This document shows, piece after piece, positions 7,080 through 8,249 of a stretch of 8,249 nucleotides of DNA. The stretch is taken from NCBI GenBank assembly GCA_934778125.1, contig CAKVOF010000045.1:1-8249 (forward strand), given 5' to 3'. Numbering within the stretch: position 1 is the stretch's first letter; every line of letters begins with the position of its first letter. The position numbers were made by a program, and so were the translations under genes. This stretch comes from an uncultured Clostridia bacterium. Lineage in GTDB: Bacteria > Bacillota > Clostridia > Christensenellales > UBA1242. The notes beneath the pieces were generated by a model, which was not told the origin of the DNA, did no database searches, and worked only from the letters and a program-made list of their open reading frames with translations.

Positions 7080-7274
7080 CTAAGCTTCTTTCTTTTCTTT
7101 TTCAACAACTATTTTTTGTTCGCCATTATAATATCCACATTTTTTGCAAACTGCATGGCTAGCTTTAAGTTCGTGGCAATGAGAACATTCAACTAAAGAA
7201 GGTGAAGTCATTTTCCAGTTTGCTTTTCTAGAATTACGCCTTGCTTTTGAGATTTTTCCTTTAGGTGCTATCAT
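7080..7274 (-). CDS. rpmF: 50S ribosomal protein L32 (bL32), zinc-ribbon form
   Basis: A 64-residue bL32, a small structural protein of the large ribosomal subunit. The basic N-terminus (MIAPKGKISKARRNSRKANW) matches the usual PKxxxSKxRxxxRR pattern. The core VECSHCHELKASHAVCKKCGYYNG carries four cysteines (30, 33, 43, 46) as two CxxC pairs, so this is the zinc-binding form and not the Cys-less paralogue made under zinc limitation. A lysine/glutamate-rich tail follows. ATG 7274 is preceded by AAAGGAGGTG with an 8-nt spacer. The gene sits between its own consensus promoter and its own terminator. The yceD (DUF177) gene that often precedes rpmF is missing: ackA ends 101 nt upstream. Confidence 0.97.
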   Translation of the reverse strand: MIAPKGKISKARRNSRKANWKMTSPSLVECSHCHELKASHAVCKKCGYYNGEQKIVVEKEKKEA

Positions 7275-7282
7275 AGTTAGAA

Positions 7283-7292
7283 CACCTCCTTT
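7283..7292 (-). promoter_or_regulatory. Very strong Shine-Dalgarno of rpmF
   Basis: AAAGGAGGTG on the minus strand, complementary over ten bases to the standard 16S rRNA 3' end, 8 nt before ATG 7274. It is the longest anti-SD match in the window, fitting a highly translated ribosomal protein gene. Confidence 0.9.
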
Positions 7293-7308
7293 TATTATTC
7301 ACTGAAAC

Positions 7309-7337
7309 ATTATATAGTAAAATAAAAAATTTGTCAA
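7309..7337 (-). promoter_or_regulatory. Perfect-consensus sigma-70/sigma-A promoter of rpmF
   Basis: On the minus strand TTGACA (7337-7332) and TATAAT (7314-7309) with a 17-nt spacer, all 12 consensus positions matched. The sequence between it and the ackA stop (7338-7375) consists almost entirely of A/T tracts, a possible UP element. The predicted start near 7302 gives a leader of about 28 nt. Confidence 0.9.
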
Positions 7338-7375
7338 TTATAAACTTAAAATTATTTTTAAAATATGTTAAAAAA

Positions 7376-8249
7376 CTATTTGTTTGCAGATAATAATTTA
7401 ACACTTTCAAGTGCGATTGCCATTTCTTCATCTGTTGGGATTATTAATACTTTAACTTTTGATTCCTTTTTAGATATATCAAAATCAATTCCACGGGTAA
7501 AGTTTTTATTGGCATCTTCATCAAAATCAATACCTAAAAATTCTAATCCCCTAATAATTCTTGCCCTAATCTCCGCTTGATTTTCACCTGTTCCAGCTGA
7601 GAACACAATAACATCAACACCACCTAAAATCGCAGCGTATGCACCTATATATTTTTTAACTCTATAGCAGAACATATCAACGGCAAGTTTAGCTCTTTCA
7701 TTTGTGTTCATAACAGCCAATGAATCTCTAACATCGTTTGAAATTCCGCTGATACCTAAGAAACCACTTTCTTTATTTAAACAATTTAAAACCTGCTTAA
7801 TATCCCAATTTTTCTTCTTCATTAAAAATTCAATTACCGCAGGATCAAGGTCCCCACAGCGCGTTCCCATCATCAATCCTTCAAGTGGTGTTAGCCCCAT
7901 TGATGTATCCATACATTTACCATCTTTAATTGCAGCAACACTTGCACCATTTCCCAAGTGACAAGTTATAATTTTTAAATCATTTAATGGTTTGTTTAAA
8001 AATCTAGCAGTTTCTTCCGCTAAAAATTTATGACTAGTTCCGTGAGCTCCATATTTTTTAACTCCAAGTTCTGTGTAGAACTCATATGGGATAGGATAAA
8101 CACAAGCATATTCTGGCATTGTTGCATGAAAGCCAGTATCAAAAACAGCAACGTTTGGTATTCCTTTTGCAACTTCCATACACGCTTCCACGCCCAAAAT
8201 ATTTGGAATCATATGAAGTGGAGCGAAGTCAACACTTGCTCTCAACTCG
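7376..8249 (-). CDS. ackA: Acetate kinase AckA (3' part, truncated by window edge)
   Basis: About 290 C-terminal residues of acetate kinase, which interconverts acetyl-phosphate + ADP and acetate + ATP, the substrate-level ATP step of acetate fermentation with phosphotransacetylase. The family length is about 400, so roughly 110 N-terminal residues lie beyond the right edge; the frame is open through the edge, and the TTG near 8245 is an internal Leu codon. Motifs in order: FAPLH, VAVFDTGFHATMP (active-site Asp), HGTSHKF, HLGNGASV, MDTSMGLTPLEGLMMGTRCGDLDP (catalytic Arg in GTR), VFSAGTGENQ and IPTDEEMAIA (metal-ligand Glu). All known catalytic residues in this part are present. Two changes stand out: LHMIPN where LHNPPN is usual, and YGAHGTSH for YGFHGTSH. 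The gene ends with TAG; no GC-containing terminator follows, so some readthrough into rpmF is possible. Confidence 0.96.
   Translation of the reverse strand, partial: ELRASVDFAPLHMIPNILGVEACMEVAKGIPNVAVFDTGFHATMPEYACVYPIPYEFYTELGVKKYGAHGTSHKFLAEETARFLNKPLNDLKIITCHLGNGASVAAIKDGKCMDTSMGLTPLEGLMMGTRCGDLDPAVIEFLMKKKNWDIKQVLNCLNKESGFLGISGISNDVRDSLAVMNTNERAKLAVDMFCYRVKKYIGAYAAILGGVDVIVFSAGTGENQAEIRARIIRGLEFLGIDFDEDANKNFTRGIDFDISKKESKVKVLIIPTDEEMAIALESVKLLSANK

Noticed and set aside
6890..7108. Minus-strand open frame between rpmF and plsX
   Set aside because: It spans the rpmF terminator and the plsX promoter, and its translation is Phe/Tyr/Lys-rich with no family resemblance.
7346..7361. TTAAAA-TTAT-TTTTAA hairpin as an ackA terminator
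   Set aside because: Only six A/T pairs with no GC, not distinguishable from AT-rich background.
1..8249. CRISPR arrays, insertion sequences, prophage, tRNA/rRNA or SRP RNA genes
   Set aside because: No tandem spaced repeats, transposase motifs, terminal inverted repeats or tRNA-like cloverleaf sequences were seen; the window is continuous housekeeping genes.

Overview
The window is AT-rich (roughly 30% GC by eye) and every convincing gene lies on the minus strand, so it reads right to left: ackA (3' part) - rpmF - plsX - rnc - smc - ftsY - ylxM - ffh (5' part). This is a core chromosomal housekeeping cluster of the Bacillota type (the plsX...rnc-smc-ftsY-ylxM-ffh order known from Bacillus and Clostridia). 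UGA is used as a stop (plsX) and Trp is read from UGG (in FtsY, SMC and AckA), so the code looks standard rather than the Mycoplasma/Spiroplasma one. Low GC, the SMC and YlxM sequences and the tight packing suggest an uncultured low-GC Bacillota (Clostridia or Bacilli side). A finer placement cannot be supported from the sequence alone.

Transcription can be parsed into units. (1) ackA enters from the right edge and ends at 7376. (2) rpmF has its own perfect-consensus promoter (7309-7337), a very strong Shine-Dalgarno and its own intrinsic terminator (7022-7060), so it looks like a one-gene unit. (3) plsX-rnc-smc-ftsY forms a compact four-gene operon from a probable extended -10 promoter (6897-6924) to a terminator at 673-702. 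Its genes overlap or nearly touch: plsX/rnc overlap by 8 nt, rnc/smc are 10 nt apart with the smc Shine-Dalgarno touching the rnc stop, and smc/ftsY join as TAATG. (4) ylxM-ffh starts at a second perfect TTGACA-N17-TATAAT promoter (557-585) and runs off the left edge.

Functionally the set links acetate/ATP metabolism (AckA), ribosome assembly (L32), phospholipid precursor supply (PlsX), dsRNA processing (RNase III), chromosome organisation (SMC) and co-translational protein targeting (FtsY receptor, Ffh SRP protein and the SRP-associated YlxM). All recognisable catalytic motifs are intact.

No undescribed system, mobile element, CRISPR array or RNA gene was found. The points worth a second look are modest: loss of the usual acpP/fab genes between plsX and rnc, no yceD before rpmF, a few substitutions in otherwise conserved motifs (AckA, PlsX, SMC), a TTG start on smc, and two textbook-perfect promoters with similar short leaders.
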